Positions 61,383 to 64,000 of a DNA stretch of 64,000 bases are shown piece by piece. The notes below the pieces were generated by a model. It did no database searches and was not told where the DNA came from. It saw only the letters and a list, made by a program, of their open reading frames with translations. Position 1 is the stretch's first letter, and every line of letters begins with the position of its first letter. Source of the DNA: Icerya purchasi. Taxonomy: Eukaryota; Arthropoda; Insecta; Hemiptera; Monophlebidae. Location of the stretch: positions 136,846,172 to 136,910,171 of the forward strand of contig CM077115.1 in assembly GCA_039619475.1 (NCBI GenBank). Reading direction: 5' to 3'. The position numbers and the translations under genes were made by a program.

Positions 61383-64000
61383 TACTTTTTTTATAGTAGA
61401 AGAACGACAAACTGTTCAAATATAAGTTCAGTAACCCATCACCTATATCAGACGAAGAGTATTTTAAAATCTGATTAGTAAACGAACGAAAGAAAGCATG
61501 ACTGGTGTTATATATGAAGCACATCATAAAGAAAGAAATGATTTTTTTTAAAAATGTATTATACGGTAAAATAAAAAATTGAAAAGTACAACCTATTCTT
61601 TGTTTCTGCACATTTAAAACCGTTTTACATTACGTAATACTCCATGTATTCACTTATGTTTGTTTTTATACCTTAATTTTTAAATATGTTCCTTCAGAAA
61701 AAATTAAAAAATATATTCGCGCAAATCTGCACTAGTTTATTTGTAAAAAATGTGTAGTAAAAATACGGCACGCGTCATAGCACTGCTGCACCACACTTCT
61801 AAACGGTCATTCATAAAAATGCAGATAAAATACACAATCCAAGGTTACCAATGTAATTAACAATAATAAACGCTCAACGCACTAGACGGTAGGCTTTGAT
61901 AAATGAAGGAAGCAACTGGTCAATCCGGGGTAAAATGAAATTAAAATATAATACTATGAATAGAGACAGAAAATGTCTTGCATAATTCTATTTCCATGAA
62001 CACGTATCATTATAAAACGAGTACAGAGCACTCTACAATTAACCTATAAATACACCTCATCACTCGAGCAACTAACAAGATTTACTTTCTCTAGATCAGG
62101 CTAGTTATTATTATTCGTTGGATCAAAGTTCTCCCTTTACACTCATGTCGGTCGCTGCCTCTTTCTTTAAAAATTACTATTTTTAAGAAACAGAAAAATG
62201 CCGAACACGATGACTTCCAGTGAAGTCTAATTACAGATTTGACCATAAAATTAAACTTTAAAAATTTTTAACAGAAAAAAAAAAAAAACACAAAAAAACG
62301 GAATCTTCTCAAAAATATTAATCTGCTACTTACCGATTAACCATTTGTATATTATTCCCTTTAGATTGGTAATTGTTTTCAATCCAGACGCCTTTAAAAA
62401 ATGCTCTGATGGCTGACATACGTTGTTGTTGTAGCAATAGACTGTTTTAGTAGAGGTAACATACGTTATACGTCGTAACAGACACATTCGAATCGATGAC
62501 CGTGTTATCTACTAGCAATACTTCAATTCAAGACGCATAAAATGATGAATGTGTATAGATTCGCACTACACTCAGGAGACATTACAATAGATATTAGATT
62601 TTATTCCTCCTTAATATACTGGATTGCAAACCGAGCAGCAGACCTCCCATATCAATCGCAAACCTCTCTTAAGTTCAAAACGAAAACAATATAAACTCAT
62701 TTCGGATTAAAATATTGAACATTGACCGTAGAGTATTTTAGCTTTATCTATCATTATGATACTTTATTTTTTTTTAAAGGTGTGTATGAGGGTTTCCATG
62801 TACCGTGTTTAACTCTGGGGCTATTGCAGCACATGGAGCCTACTATGAAATTTAAGTAACCATAAAAAAAACCTTAATCGATATTTTTCATTCAATTTAT
62901 AAACTTAACCGTCTATAAATTAGAATGAAAAAGATGATAATAGAGTTAAAGAAAAATTTGATAAATTTGGGGGAGAGGGGAGAAAACTACTACGATAAAT
63001 TAAAAATAGAATTCATCGAGTTTAATTAAACACAGTATGTTTATACAAAGTTTTCATTTCTTTTTAAACTTTTTCACGTTTTATAATTAGCTTGAAAAAT
63101 CATCTAACAAATCAATCCGGAAAAATAAATGTGCCATTTTAGTTATTCATTTTTCCACTTTATCTCTTAGAACACGCTCTCTATATAAATACAAAGGCAT
63201 ATTTCCTCATGACTAAGATTTCTATCTTGATAACAGTTTCGTTAGTGGCGAGTGAAAATCAATACAAAAATCTTCCTGCAAAAAAAAAAACAACCAAAGA
63301 ACACTACTTTGTCAACAGCATGCATCTAGTTGTTTTTTTTTTAATACATACATAAAACTGTTCTTTGAACCATAGGCAAAACGTCCCTAGACTGCAAAAT
63401 ACTAATTCTACTACAATGCTTATAAAAGAAGAGTTGTTTCAATAATGAAGTTAATATTATCTCCCATTTCTGCCATAACGTAATTAATACATTTAAATAC
63501 TGCGTGACAAAAGCGGAAAAATATATTTTAATAAATAAAATTATAAAATATATTTCTGCGAATTGGTTTCATTTCTTTAGGAAACTAGGCAACACTTAAT
63601 CGAAATCGTAAACAAAGTTTGTAATACTTCGTCTTCGATATTTATCGTTTCCTACCAAAGATGTTTGATCTCCTACACACCTGTCGAAATTTTAACAGCA
63701 TTTAAAATGTTTTTCAGTCTATAGACGATTCTTTAGATGAAATCTGAATTCTTATGCAGCTCCTATCATTAGCTGGCTCCCCTTTTACGTAAAATTCGCA
63801 TTTTGGAAAAACCACACTCATTAAACCGTTAATATACATTATGTCTGAGACGAGTAGTGAGTAACATCCACTCGATGATAGCAAACGCAATTACTCGATT
63901 TGCAGCTTAGACAGCGCAATCACAAGAGCTAAAGTTGTTTGACCTAACTGATGATGGAACGATATTGCCCTGACGGAACAAGAAAATGAACAGAACCTAG
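60584..64000. other. No recognisable gene; compound microsatellite
   Basis: AT-rich DNA. At 61241-61378 lies a compound repeat of (ATAC)n, (AC)n, (AT)n and (AC)n; frames across it on both strands are simple-repeat translations. No transposon or RNA gene motifs were recognised. Confidence 0.6.

Noticed and set aside
61237..61611. 124-codon minus frame and the opposite plus frame
   Set aside because: Both run across the AC/AT/ATAC compound microsatellite and encode low-complexity repeats.

Overview
The window looks like eukaryotic, almost certainly arthropod and probably insect, non-coding DNA. It is strongly AT-rich, full of long A/T homopolymers and dinucleotide microsatellites, and carries animal-type transposons: Jockey-like and I-like (RNase H-bearing) non-LTR elements, mariner, hAT and a tRNA-related fragment. 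There are no bacterial-style operons, no rRNA, no CRISPR array and no phage genes. I found no intact host gene. Most open frames of 60-150 codons are chance frames with F/L/K/I/N-rich composition, so the window is best read as intergenic or long-intron DNA.

Layout. Bases 1-260 hold the 3' end of a decayed non-LTR element. From 0.26 to 13.8 kb there is unannotatable AT-rich DNA except an I-like 3' relic on the minus strand (7.06-8.06 kb) and two diverged copies of an unnamed dispersed repeat (4.26 and 12.1 kb). From 13.8 to 14.73 kb the minus strand carries broken, coding-like, cysteine-bearing frames with one EGF-like signature. Another I-like 3' relic lies at 19.1-19.6 kb. From 22.6 to 23.9 kb two copies of an I-like reverse transcriptase fragment form a large inverted repeat, next to a 420-bp hAT MITE. 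A tRNA-like 73-mer sits at 25.1 kb, and a minus-strand I-like relic at 29.2-29.7 kb.

From 40.7 to 42.5 kb a hAT-like element carries a 410-bp palindrome and a second repeat module. From 45.8 to 50.0 kb lies the best-preserved dead I-like element (ORF1 zinc knuckles, endonuclease, RNase H, C-terminal knuckle; no reverse transcriptase recognised). From 50.2 to 51.4 kb a dead mariner is split by a 358-bp hAT MITE with a perfect 8-bp target duplication. From 53.0 to 55.2 kb a minus-strand I-like relic is split by a 1.37-kb hAT element, which itself contains a 79-bp-arm palindrome.

The only long intact frame is at 58.16-60.41 kb: a recently inserted, 5'-truncated Jockey-like element with a perfect 14-bp target-site duplication and a poly(A) tail. 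The remaining DNA to 64 kb shows only microsatellites.

Functionally the genes do not act together. The window records successive layers of transposition: old I-like copies, then DNA transposons inserted into them, then a young Jockey-like copy. I see no convincing new biological system. The most unusual structures are the inverted repeats (22.6-23.8, 41.1-41.6, 54.3-54.5 kb), which could form hairpin RNAs if transcribed.
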